DNA of 64,000 nt, taken from positions 1-64,000 of the forward strand of contig CAJNDS010000595.1 in assembly GCA_905221605.1 (NCBI GenBank), in the 5' to 3' direction. The notes under the pieces were generated by a model, which saw only the letters and a program-made list of their open reading frames with translations, was not told where the DNA came from and ran no database searches. The stretch's first letter is position 1, and every line of letters starts with the position of its first letter. The DNA is from Symbiodinium natans. Lineage: Eukaryota; Sar; Dinophyceae; Suessiales; Symbiodiniaceae. Positions 35,659-45,647 of this stretch are shown piece by piece. The position numbers and the translations under genes were made by a program.

Positions 35659-37592
35659 GGCCGCGTGATTGATGGCTTGTGGATTCGGACCTTGGGGTTG
35701 GGTCGTTGTTGTCATGGAGTGTGGTTAGACATGGCTGGCTGCTGTCTCACTGGGGTTGAAGTCTTAGAGCCCGAAATCGCCTTACAGTAACCTCCCGATT
35801 ATCCTCAGAGCTCTGTGAAATCTGCGCGCGTCCCACGCCACATTGAGTTTGGCTGCATGTCCGAGATCTTTCAGGTCTTTGAGGTGTTTGAGTCGATTGT
35901 TGGGTTTTTGCGAAGTGAGGCCGTGCAGGATCAGGCAAAGGTGGGACGGCAAAGCGTGTGGGGATTCTGCTGGGAACATCACCCCAAGATACCCCAAGCC
36001 TCTCAAGGCAACAGAGCATGCCACAAGGCGTGAGACCCCTAAAGCCCAAAAAGCCCCAGACTCAACCATCTCAACCTGGAAGCTTGAAGACCCTTCCTGC
36101 CCTCAAGCCTGAAAGAGGCCGTGTCTTTGGGAAACAGTGGAGCTGCAAAGCAGCGCGCTGAGCCGGATGGGCCACCCTGGGCATTAGGACTTCGTGGATC
36201 GGGTCATAGGCAGGTTCGGAGAGCCACTCGGAACGAGGAGGGACGTGGAGTTTTCACCTTTAAGTTCGTATAACGTCGCAGAATCATCCGGGGTTCTTTA
36301 CAGGGGCAGAAGGAGAAACCCGCCGCGAAGGATTCAATTTGATTTTCAGAGAGCATCGGAGCTCGATCTGTCTGTTAATTGTGGCAGCGAAAGCTCCACT
36401 GAACAAAGGGCCGTCTCAAAATTGGGGTCCCTCTTTGTCCTTACACCTTACACTCTGCGATGGGATCAAAGTGGCTTTGCACCCTCTGATCTCCCAAATC
36501 GTCCTCAGGCAACTTATTTGGAGACAGCCCTTGAATTTTAAAGCTGCAGACGCTGGCCAGACAAGTCTTCCTCGAGTGCTGAACGTAGGATGATGTGCCA
36601 GGAGGGAGGAGACCGGATGGGTTTGGGCTGTTGAACGGAGTTGAACATCCGTAGTCCGCATTTTCTAATCGTTTGGGCTTACCGAGGAGGCTTGCTGTCT
36701 ATTGCGCAAAGGATTGCTCGACAAAACGGACTGGCATGCGTGGGATGCGAGTCTGACAGCAAGGGTAGAGGGTGCACGCCCCTGGCAGCTTCAGGAATCG
36801 GATCATTCATTGGGTTGAGGGTTGCCCCATGTGGCAAGATGCGCACTAGAGAGGGAGCGAGGGATGTCCAAGACGCGGCATCGGCTTGGAGCCGTCAGAG
36901 CCTATCAGAGCCCGTTCCGCAAGCACTGGCTCGAAGGGTCAGTTTTTTATAGAAAAGGGGGCCTTTTAACCGAGAACTTCGCATCTAAGATGACTGCCCC
37001 ATCCCTGTGTCTTGGAAACAGTTGGTTTGCAGGTTTCATCTTGAAAGTATCTCTACGTGATTTATTGATTTGAAGTTGGGAACGATGAGCCCGGTTGGCG
37101 AGTGGTCTATCTGTCCAGGTTCCAGGAGGCTTGACACGGGATGAGCAAGCGAGGGTTTGTGGTGTCTAGTACCTTCGCGAGAATACCAACTCGTTCAGGG
37201 CCATGCGCGAAGCCGTCAGCCCGCAAGCAGCGAGTTATACAGAATCTTGACGCCCCTTTTCACCCCCAAAATCACCCCCAAAAAGCCCCCCAAAACCCCT
37301 CAAAAAACCCCCCAAACCCCCCAAACCCTCAGACACCCACTGAGCCCCAAGCGCCCAAGCCTGGGTCTCGGCAAGCTGAGGCATGGCCTTGCCATGAACC
37401 GAATGTTTCCATTCGCCCGGGGGCCTCGGGGGGGGAGAGTTTGGGCTGCTGGGTGTCTCGCGTCGGCGGATTCCAGGCTATTTTTTTAGGGTTTAGGGTT
37501 TAGGGTTTAGGGTTTGGGGTGGATGGCTCTTACATGACAGAAGCCACTCCATACTCCATCTTTGGCCCCTACAGACTTTCCCGAGCAGACAG
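35659..37592. other. No gene firmly supported
   Basis: One open piece at about 35843-35937 (EFGCMSEIFQVFEVFESIVG) precedes a GTGGGA donor-like site, but its Phe/Glu repeats look low-complexity. The rest shows no exon I can defend. A TTTAGGG array starts at 37489. Confidence 0.4.
37489..37520. repeat. Telomere-like TTTAGGG array
   Basis: About four units. Confidence 0.9.
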
Positions 37593-37680
37593 GGGATGCA
37601 ACGGACCTCTCAACCCCGCACTTCAGGCCACGCTGTGCTCGCTGATCTGTGGGCTGGTCCTGGAAGCTCGGCTTCTTTAA
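37593..37680 (+). CDS. Candidate terminal exon
   Basis: After AGACAG, 28 codons run to TAA at 37678-37680. It contains NPALQATLCSLICGLVLEAR, a hydrophobic helix-like segment, with nearly all third positions G or C. Probably the last exon of an unidentified plus-strand gene. Confidence 0.4.
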
Positions 37681-37854
37681 GCAGCCTTGGGTTTCTATAC
37701 AGCCCCTTCCAAGGCTGCTGTTGTAATTCCCAAAGCTCCGAACCTCAAGCTCCTAAGGCTCTTAAAGTTGGTCCTATAGCTCCTAAGGCTCCTAACACTC
37801 CCAAACCTCCCAAAGCTCCCAAAGCTCCTGAGCCCCTAACGGAGTCCCAAGTGG

Positions 37855-38373
37855 TCCTAAACCCTAAACCCTGACCTAGACCCTGGACCATGAACCCTAA
37901 ACCCTAAACCCTAAATCCTAAACCCTAAACCCTAAACCCTAAACCCTAAACCCTAAACCCTAAACCCTAAACCCTAAACCCTACATCGAGCCGAAACCTC
38001 TGCAGGTCGACGCGCAGGTCCCGGAAGCAGCGACGCTGCTGGAGCATCGCGAAGAAGGCGCAGGGCCTCTAAACCCTAAACCCTAACCCTAAACCCTAAA
38101 CCCTAAACCCTAAACCCTAAACCCTAAACCCTAAACCCTAAACCCTAAATCCCTAAACCCTAAACCCTAAACCCTTTCAGGTCTTCTTTGAGGGGTTGAG
38201 GGGTTTTAGGGGTTTTAGGGTTTAGGGTTTTAGGGTTTTAGGGTTTAGGGTTTTAGGGCTTTAGGGCTTTAGGGTTTTAGGGTTTTAGGGTTTTAGGGTT
38301 TCAGGGTTTTAGCGTTTTAGGCTTTTAGGGTTTTAGGCTTTTAGGGTTTTAGGGTTTTAGGGTTTAGGGTTTC
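37855..38373. repeat. Telomere-like block with head-to-head arrays
   Basis: (CCCTAAA)n at 37855-37984 and 38067-38175, then (TTTAGGG/TTTTAGGG)n at 38198-38373. The unique 60-80 bp island between the two CCCTAAA arrays holds the candidate exon at 38006. Confidence 0.95.
38006..38068 (+). CDS. Candidate internal exon between telomere-like arrays
   Basis: Starts after CCTCTGCAG, 21 nt beyond a CCCTAAA array, and reads VDAQVPEAATLLEHREEGAG with G/C third positions. The downstream CCCTAAA array begins immediately after. Family unknown. Confidence 0.4.
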
Positions 38374-38517
38374 AAATTCAGGTAGTAGCACGTGTCCGTG
38401 TAATTAAATCGAACTCAACCGAAGTCCTGTCTGTTCTTTCGTCGTACACGACGGGAGCCCACGTCTGCAGGTGATAGGCTGGGTGCTTTGCATGCCTTGG
38501 TGCACAGAACCCTAAGG

Positions 38518-38518
38518 C

Positions 38519-38563
<45 letters not shown>

Positions 38564-38582
38564 CTCTCTCGCTCTCTCTCAA
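38518..38582. repeat. (CT)n tract
   Basis: CT microsatellite; one of the few pyrimidine-rich plus-strand tracts in the window. Confidence 0.95.
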
Positions 38583-39000
38583 GGCCTGCATGATCCCAAA
38601 TGAACCAGATAGCCCCAGGGAGGCCCCCAAACGTCCCCAAGCATCTGTTTCAGCTTCTTCGGCCAAGGTGAGGTCCGCCTCGCCGAAGTCCGTCGCTATG
38701 TCCTGCGAGCCAGGTGGGAGTCTTCAGAGTCTTCTGAAGCTTCCGCATGCTGAGCTTCGTTGTGCGACAGGGGTTTGGGGTTGCTGGAAGCCCCTGGAGC
38801 AGCTCTAACCTCTCGGCCAGGAACGCCCGCCTGGGTCTGTTCGTTCAGTGGCTTTGCCTCGAAATGGATGTCAGGGGTATTTGCTGGGCGTTGTTTTGGG
38901 GAAAGGATGGTGCTGTAGAAGAAGGAACACGGCCGTTGCATGCCAGGGAAGCAATGCACAGAAGGGGGGGGGGGGGCCTTTTGTAGTTCGCGGACATCTT

Positions 39001-40155
39001 TTTTTGGAAGACGAAGTACACCAGTTGAGGATTGGCCACCACGACTGGGCCTCACAGATCTCGCACTGCCTTGAGGAGGCCAGCACACCTCAGGGACCAC
39101 ACGCGCATTCCTCTTCAAAACTGTAAACTGGCCATCTGCTTCCCTCTTACCCCGAACCTAGAATTACAGGTCCGTGCAGCCTGAACCCCCTTTGGCACAC
39201 CGATGCTCTGCAGGTACTTTCTGCCACCGACGAGCCAACGGGAGCCGGCAAATCACGCTTGCGGGTAGTCTTCATGGAGTTTTCCCGTTTGTGGGATAAA
39301 TTGGGGGGGGGGGGTTGGGGGGGTATATGTTTTGCATGGAAGGGGCTGTGTTCGCTCTCCAGAGGCCCTCCCTTCAAGGCTCGTTGGTCGCGTTTGCTGG
39401 GTCCCTAAGTCTTCAACCAGCCAGGTGCACCTGAACTTCGTGAACGGCACCGCGCCCTCTGATGAGCCTCGGCACGAGAGATGGGACTTCAAATCAACCT
39501 GAGTTCAGTCACGAACTCGGAGGTGAGGCGGAGGGAGGCTGCAGGCAAGTCCGGTCCGTCTTCTGAGCGCTTGCCAGAATCACCTCAACTCCGAGCCACC
39601 AGTAGGAAACCTGTGCGCCCTTTGATCTCCCAACTCCTGTGCTAAACAAAGTTTTTCAGGATGAAGTGGAGGAGCTGCCAGGGGCTCAGTTTCGTTTGAG
39701 GGTCCTGGCCAAATGCAGCTCTGTTGCAGGGATCTCTCACATCCCGTTCGGGAATTTTATCAGGACCCCACTCAGAAAAAGCAGGGACCGACGGTGCAGA
39801 TTTCTGTTCTTATGGCTGCAGCTCAGCCTCAACTCAAGTCAGCCAATGCCCCCGAAGTCCACACTGTACGCGCCATCTCGTATCTTATGAGGCTCGGCTA
39901 CGTTCAGGGCAAGCACAGCAAGGCCCGGGGAGTTTTCGGGGGAATGTTTGCTCTTCGACATCGCAGTGCCCCCAAAAGCTCCTTCTGAACACCGCAGCCC
40001 CGGAAAAAGAGCCGTGAAGCCCCTTCCCTACAAAACAAACAGCATCTGTTAACGCCAGCACTGTGTTGCACGCGAGAGAGGCCAACATTTTCGTCACGAA
40101 CTCGGCCGGCGCCGCAGCCGACATGCCCCAGCTCCTCGGCCTAGAGTGCTCTTGA
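39001..40155 (+). CDS. Unrecognised gene, several candidate exons
   Basis: Open segments with AG acceptors: about 39001-39096 (LEDEVHQLRIGHHDWASQIS), 39425-39480 (VHLNFVNGTAPSDEPRHE), about 39661-39740 (DEVEELPGAQFRLRVLAKC), about 39865-39945 (HTVRAISYLMRLGYVQGKHS), and 40043-40155, which reads SVNASTVLHAREANIFVTNS and ends with TGA at 40153. All have protein-like content and G/C third positions. No family recognised, and it is unclear whether they form one transcript. Confidence 0.45.
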
Positions 40156-41078
40156 CAGCTGCTCTTTTCATCTCAAGTGCTGCAAAAGAGGGTACATCAG
40201 ACAGGGTATCCCGGACATCCAGAGTATGTGTAGTATGTGTCCTTGAGTTACTTGAGGCATCGTGGAGCGTTGTTGATCCCCTTCTTGGCAGGTTCTTGAT
40301 GCAGTTGGACTCCGCCACACGCGGGGGTGTGGACTATGACATCGTTCTGCTCCTCCGATGCAAAAGTGTTGTACTTCTCTCTCTCTCTCTGTCTGTCTGC
40401 GTCCGCTCCTTGCTTTTTTCCCTGCGTCGGGGCGGAGTCCAAAGGAGAGCAGTCGCAACATGCCCATTTCAACTCCGACCCATACATCGACCGTCTCAGG
40501 CGCCGCCCCCCCCCCCCCCCCCCCACGCCCCGAAGAAGCACCGCAGACATTGTGGGTTTCAGGGGCGCTGCCCAGCGCTGGGCGAAGAAGTCTCGAAAGA
40601 CATCGGCTGGGGGAGGTATAAAAGTATGTACGTGTATATACATATATGTGTATGTGTATTCTTGTGTTATGCAATTTGTTGTTCTTGCAGATGCTAGCAT
40701 CACGTGCAAATGGTACGGAAAGAAGCCGAGCTACAGGCCGCAGCTTGTTTCAGTTGGCAGAGCAGGAATGCACCAATGACGTAGGGAAGATGGGGAGCAG
40801 TTCGTTACGTGGGTTACGTGCCGGTGAAGACGGTCAAGACCCGTGATTCGCACCAAAAAGATGACTGAGATCCGCCTTCGGCTAAGGAAACTCCGTGTAT
40901 CTCCCCGGGACGATGTTCAACAGCTCGCCTCCCAGGTCGCGGCGGGGCCTTTCGGGGTCTCTTGTGCGCGTCATTTTGGGGCCTTCTGACGGGATTCCAG
41001 CATCTTTGAGCCCCCACCTCGAGACATATGATGAAAGTGTTCGAGCCTCAGACCTTACTTGGTGGGACTCCAAGCCAG

Positions 41079-41150
41079 GCGCTGTGTGGCACGCGCTTCC
41101 ACGTGCGGTCGGTGCTGAACGCCTTTGCTGACAGGCTGGGAGGATGGGAG
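41079..41150 (+). CDS. Candidate exon paralogous to 23321
   Basis: Starts after AAGCCAG and reads ALCGTRFHVRSVLNAFADRL. It is clearly homologous to the exon at 23321 (ALCGTKFQVRSALHNF), with several silent codon differences, so this frame is under protein-level constraint. The 3' end is uncertain. Family unknown. Confidence 0.55.
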
Positions 41151-41735
41151 GAGAGGTGGCGGCCAGGGGTTCCTCCGTGGGGGGGGGGGGGCACTGATCT
41201 TTGGGGCTGTTGCGATTCGGGCAACTCCATACTTCTAGGCCTGAAGCAAAGCTTCAAGCAGCTGTTGCGAAGCGAGGCCGTCCCTCGACCTGATCGCTCC
41301 TGCAGGCCTTCTGCGCAGGGGGTCAAGAATTGGGGGGACTTCTTGCGGTGAGGTGAGAGCGGTTAGGGCCAGGGGCTGCAAGGTCTTCAAGGGATCTCCA
41401 ATGAGGTTCGAGTTTAGGCCGGTGAGATGCTTAGCAACATTGAGCGGGCGAAGCAAGCAGTTTGTGGATAACTGGCCAAAAGTTCGCGCAACTACAACGA
41501 GTAGGGAGTGGCGCAACCCAAGTCCCAGAAGGTTGGGTCAGCTCTGAGAGGAGTGGTGGCCAGAAAATTCCAAAGAAGAGGGGGGTCAGAGGCAAGTGGT
41601 GCGAAACCTTAGTAGGACTGGCGATGGCCTCATGCCGCTGGATTTCGTTGGCCAAGCGATGGGCTTGACAAGGGCGGGATACTCCCACGATCGTGCTTCC
41701 AAGGAGTCGGCCATAGTGAGCTGGATCCTGATCCC

Positions 41736-41824
41736 CCTAAACCCTGAAACCCTAAAACCTTAAAACCTAAAACCCTAAACCCTAAACCCTAAACCCTAAA
41801 CCCTAAACCCTAAACCCTAAACCC
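41736..41824. repeat. Telomere-like CCCTAAA array
   Basis: About twelve units, ending 22 nt before the acceptor of the exon at 41847. Confidence 0.95.
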
Positions 41825-41846
41825 CAGAAGCCATCCCACGCTGCAG

Positions 41847-41933
41847 GCACCATTGTGGACCGGAAGACCAGCTCCAAGCACCTGGCCCCCGCTGTCTTCA
41901 ACAAGGTCCTGGGCGCCGGCCCCGGTGTGCTGG
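41847..41933 (+). CDS. Candidate internal exon
   Basis: After CACGCTGCAG the frame reads TIVDRKTSSKHLAPAVFNKV and continues LGAGPGVLG, with nearly all third positions G or C. The 3' end lies before a TA microsatellite (41958-42035). Family not recognised. Confidence 0.5.
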
Positions 41934-41957
41934 GCTTTTTGTCTTTTGGTCCTTCGT

Positions 41958-41980
41958 GTATATATATATATACATATTTA

Positions 41981-42012
<32 letters not shown>

Positions 42013-42035
42013 CAAAAACATATACATATATATAT
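41958..42035. repeat. (TA)n microsatellite
   Basis: TATA-rich alternating tract following a candidate exon, much like the one in the WbsX-A intron at 27842. Confidence 0.95.
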
Positions 42036-42191
42036 ACTGTTGTTCAGGATTGCCGGCATATTGTTAGCGTTTGAGGACGTTGGGCTTTGGGTGTTCTCGG
42101 GGTGTTTTTGGTCAGGCGTTGATGTTGGAATCCCAGGGCTTCGGGATCAGGAAATCCCAAGAGTCCTGCCAGTACCGTCGTTTCTACGTTG

Positions 42192-42284
42192 CGAAAATAA
42201 GGGACCCCTGTAAAAGACCCCAAATAGTAAGATTCCCTTATAAGAAGGACGCCAGGAAGGGTACGCTTAATTTCATAAACCCCC
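42192..42284. mobile_element. Short dispersed repeat, family F copy 2
   Basis: Aligns with 57313-57404 and 11346-11424: GAAAATAAGGGACCCC near the start, CCAAATAGTAAGATTCCCTT in the middle, GCTTAATTTC near the end. AATAAGGGA and TCCCTTAT form an internal inverted repeat. Confidence 0.6.
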
Positions 42285-42647
42285 AAAGGGGTTTAATAAA
42301 CTGAACCTCCCCAAGATAGCCACAGGCAACCGTAGCTGGGCGGGGCCCAGCGCTGGCAGCGCCAAAGGCCGGCGATTTTTGCCTCGGCTTTTTTTTGATT
42401 CTTGTGGGTGCGGCAGTTTGGAAGTGCATACCAGTATTTACCGAAATAAGGCAAACTCGAAAGCTTGCAAATCCATTCTGTGCGAAGACAGATACGAATG
42501 GCATGACAAAGGAACTCGCCGCACGACAGGTAGCTAGTTGTTTCTTCCTTTATGTCAGTCATTAAGCAAACCCTCCTGAGAAAACATCCCGGAGCCCCCC
42601 GAGCTTAGAAGCGCATATATTTCGTGACGTGGGGGGTTCCCCCCCAG

Positions 42648-42871
42648 AATCTCATCACTTTCTATCGCGGCAGTGTCAAGGCGTACGCTCGCTTCTGCTG
42701 ATGAACACCGGCAACGTTGGCCTGAACGAAGCCGAGGATTCGCTCTGCTGCTGTGCTTGCTGGAGCAGTTTACGCTTCTTCTCTTGCCTCTTCCCTGGTC
42801 CAGGCACTTGATTCAGGTTTCAGAACTTCTTGAATCGCGTGCTCCGTTACAACTGCTTCAACATGACATGA
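42648..42871 (+). CDS. Two candidate exons
   Basis: After CCCCCCAG, 42648-about 42697 reads NLITFYRGSVKAYARF. After GTTTCAG, 42824-42871 reads NFLNRVLRYNCFNMT before TGA. Both are protein-like, but I cannot join them with certainty or assign a family. Confidence 0.4.
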
Positions 42872-42977
42872 CAAGTGCATCCAGACCCTGCAATCTCAAG
42901 TCTTGCGGCGCCCGGCGGGCAGCCGCTGACAACCCCAAGCTTCAAATTACAAGGGGCCATGCCAGCTATGCCAGCTA

Positions 42978-43136
42978 ACCCAAAACCCAAAACCCTAAAC
43001 CCTAAAACCCTAAACAATAAACCCTAAAACCCTAAACCCTAAACCCTAAACCCTAAACCCTAAACCCTAAACCCTAAACCCTAAACCCTAAGCCCTAAAC
43101 CCTAAACCCTAAACCCTAAACCCTAAACCCTAAACC
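42978..43136. repeat. Telomere-like CCCTAAA array
   Basis: About twenty units. The array is followed directly by AG at 43138-43139, so the repeat itself would form the 3' end of an intron. Confidence 0.95.
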
Positions 43137-43139
43137 CAG

Positions 43140-43240
43140 AACTGCTCCTGAGCGCAGCGAAGGACTTGGCCACCTACGTGGCTGGCGGCAGCTTCTGGCT
43201 CCGACGCCAGGCAGAGCCGCTGAAAACCGCAGCCCGGGGC
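43140..43240 (+). CDS. Candidate internal exon between inverted telomere-like arrays
   Basis: Reads LLLSAAKDLATYVAGGSFWL and on to LRRQAEPLKTAAR, with strong G/C third positions. A CCCTAAA array ends directly at its acceptor, and a TTTAGGG array starts at 43266 just downstream. Family unknown. Confidence 0.5.
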
Positions 43241-43265
43241 CCTGAGATTTTCGGGTTTCGGATGG

Positions 43266-44560
43266 TAGGGCTTAGGGTTTAGGGTTCAGGGTTTAGGGTT
43301 CAGGGTTTAGGGTTTAGGGTTTAGGGTGTAGGGTTTAGGGTTTAGGGTTTAGGGTTTAGGGTTTGAGGGTTTGAGGGTTTGAGGGTTTGAGGGTTTGAGG
43401 GTTTTAGGGTTTCTTGAGCTGTGCCAGTGCTTTGTGTGGGCGCTGAACCCGCCCGGAAGTGCCGTTGCCACTGTTGCATTGGGATACATCCTTTGCGCTG
43501 ATGCCTTGCGACTCCTGACAGCACGTGCCTCCAAACCCTCAGCTGAACAAAGGACTGACGCCACGCCAGCAAAAAACGGGAAGATCCCAGGGTTCCGAAA
43601 GCCCCCGGCCGCCTGAACCCCGAAGAGCCTTCCTCCGACCCAGGTCGCCGCCATCCCGCGGCTTGCCCCCCTGACTGAGCGGGGGGCGTGGGGGGGGGGG
43701 GTGGGGGAGGGAACCCTGAATCCCAAACACCCAAGAAACCCTAAACCTCAACCATCCGAAGCCCGAAGCCCTTGAATAGGGGCGGGGGCGGGGGGGGGGG
43801 GTAGGGAAGGGTTGGAGGCTTCAGGGTTTGAGGGTTCAGGGCTGTGTGGTTTGGGGTTTGAAGGTTTTATGGGATTTAGGGTGTGAGGATTGAGCAGGAT
43901 GGCTCCATTAACTGTGATCAACTGTGGCCTAGGACCTAGATCAGCGTCCTCAGAAGCTCAGAAACCGGGTGATGTATCGCAAATTCGGGCTGTCATTCTG
44001 CGTGGCAGCGGTAAGTGTGAGGGCCTCAGCTTTCATGAGCCTGACTTGATATCATCCTCGAGCTCATTTGTCCGGGGAGACTGCCAACGCTCGAAAGCGC
44101 TAGCAAGTCCAACAAGTCTGTCAATTCAGGTCTTCGTGTGATAGAACACTCTGCGTGATTCGGAAAGCTTCTGGACATGATGAGTCAAGCAATGATGATG
44201 TACTGCAATCTCCGGGTATCGCAATTGGTGTTCAGGGTCACTCGGGCTGTGGGTTTAGGGTTTCAGGGTTAAGGGTTTGAAGGTTTTGGGGGGGTTTCTG
44301 AGGTTTCTGGGGCTTGATCGGGGGCTTGGAGGGTTTGAGGAGCTGAAGAAGTTTCAGGACAAAGTTTCGGGCGGCTCGGGGATCTAGGGCTGCAGGGTTT
44401 CAAGCTGTCAGTGCTTTGAAGGCTGTTGGTGTTTGGGCGCGTAGGGTTTGATGGTTGTAGGGTTGAGGGATGTGGGGTTAAAGATGGCTCCGAGAAGGGG
44501 GGTTGGGGGGTCTTTGGGATTTGGGGATGAGGGTTGTAGGGTTTTGGGATTCACTCCTTA
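43266..44560. repeat. Telomere-like TTTAGGG array with long degenerate tail
   Basis: Clear TTTAGGG units at 43266-43412, shading into GGTTTGAG variants. Degenerate TTTAGGG-like words recur at about 43820-43880 and 44250-44550 without clear exons between, apart from a possible one near 43900-44010 (donor GTAAGT at about 44011). Confidence 0.8.
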
Positions 44561-44730
44561 GTATGATAGAGCACTCTGCCTCCAGGTTTGCGGCCATATT
44601 TGACGCTTCACCCGAACTCGTAAAATAGTCCATGTGCACAACGAAACCTCGGAAGCTGGTGCACAGAAAGAGTGTGGCGCTTTGTATGTGAGAGCACATG
44701 TAACGCTTTCGTCCACTCGGTTCTCCGCAG

Positions 44731-44801
44731 GATTCAGAGGCGCGACGAGGAAGCTCGCGCCTTCGCCCGCAAAGACGAGGGAGCCCCCGCACGTCAGAGT
44801 A
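44731..44801 (+). CDS. Candidate exon, charged helix
   Basis: After CTCCGCAG the frame reads IQRRDEEARAFARKDEGAPA, with G/C third positions. It ends close to the AATGATT repeat. Family unknown. Confidence 0.4.
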
Positions 44802-44810
44802 CAGTTCGAA

Positions 44811-44985
44811 TGATTCTAATGATTCCAATGATTCTAATGATTTTCATGATTCCAATGATTCTCATGATTTTAATGATTGAAAATTATTTTAATGATTCCA
44901 ATGATTCTAATGATTTTAATGATTCGAATGATTCCAATGATTTTCATGATTCTAATGTTTTTAATGATTCTAATGGAGGATGGAA
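44811..44985. repeat. (AATGATTCY)n / (AATGATTTY)n repeat
   Basis: About nineteen 9-nt units alternating AATGATTCC, AATGATTCT and AATGATTTT. Unusually AT-rich for this window. Confidence 0.9.
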
Positions 44986-45647
44986 GACCGGGAGTGCCTG
45001 TGCTGGAATCGTCAGGAGAGAGGTTTCGTTGAGATTGTTCTCGGACTCGGGGAATTCCCCGCAAGTCAGCAGTGCACGCGCCTCTGATGCTACGAGACTT
45101 GCCTTGGCGCCCCAGCTGCTTTCTGAAGTTGAGGCATTTTTTCCTCCCCATCCAAGTGAATCAACTTGATCAGCGAGTTGCGCAGCGTGATCCGAGGCTC
45201 TCTGGAGCTGGCATTGGAATGCTTCGTGGCGAGAGCCCCAGACCTTTTGACCGGGTTGTGAACTACTCAGGCTTTGCAAAACACGGCCAGAAGGTTCTTC
45301 GCCAAAATTCGGTCAGGAGATGTCAGGAGTGTGTTAGGACTCCAGGGGTGTGAGGCTTTTGGTAACATTTTGGTACTTGAGGCACCACCCGTTGTTAACC
45401 GGATGCTTCGTGGGTTCCGAGCCATCGCTCTGCCGAGACTACGGCGCTGCGCCTTCGGGGTCGCGGCCTGGCCACGATGCCTTCCGCACCCAAGGTGATT
45501 GCGACTCGGCAAGGGAAGCAGAAGCCCGAACCCCGAAACCTTAAACCCTAAACGTGTCAGATGTCAGTTCAGAAGCCTGGCCAACAAAAACGCGTGAGCA
45601 GCTGCCACGCAGCCAGGGGAGCCTGAGCGAAAGCTCTGCCAGATGAG

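Noticed and set aside
33979-35715. Minus-strand 578-codon open frame, rich in Ala/Ile/Ser/Thr
   Set aside because: It is the antisense shadow of the Arg/Gly/Asp repeat. Variation between units would be amino-acid changing in this reading, and all recognised neighbours are on the plus strand.
45120-45290. Minus-strand coiled-coil-like reading (FQCQLQRASDHAAQLADQVD)
   Set aside because: The plus strand is equally open here, no splice sites support the minus strand, and all firm genes are plus-strand.
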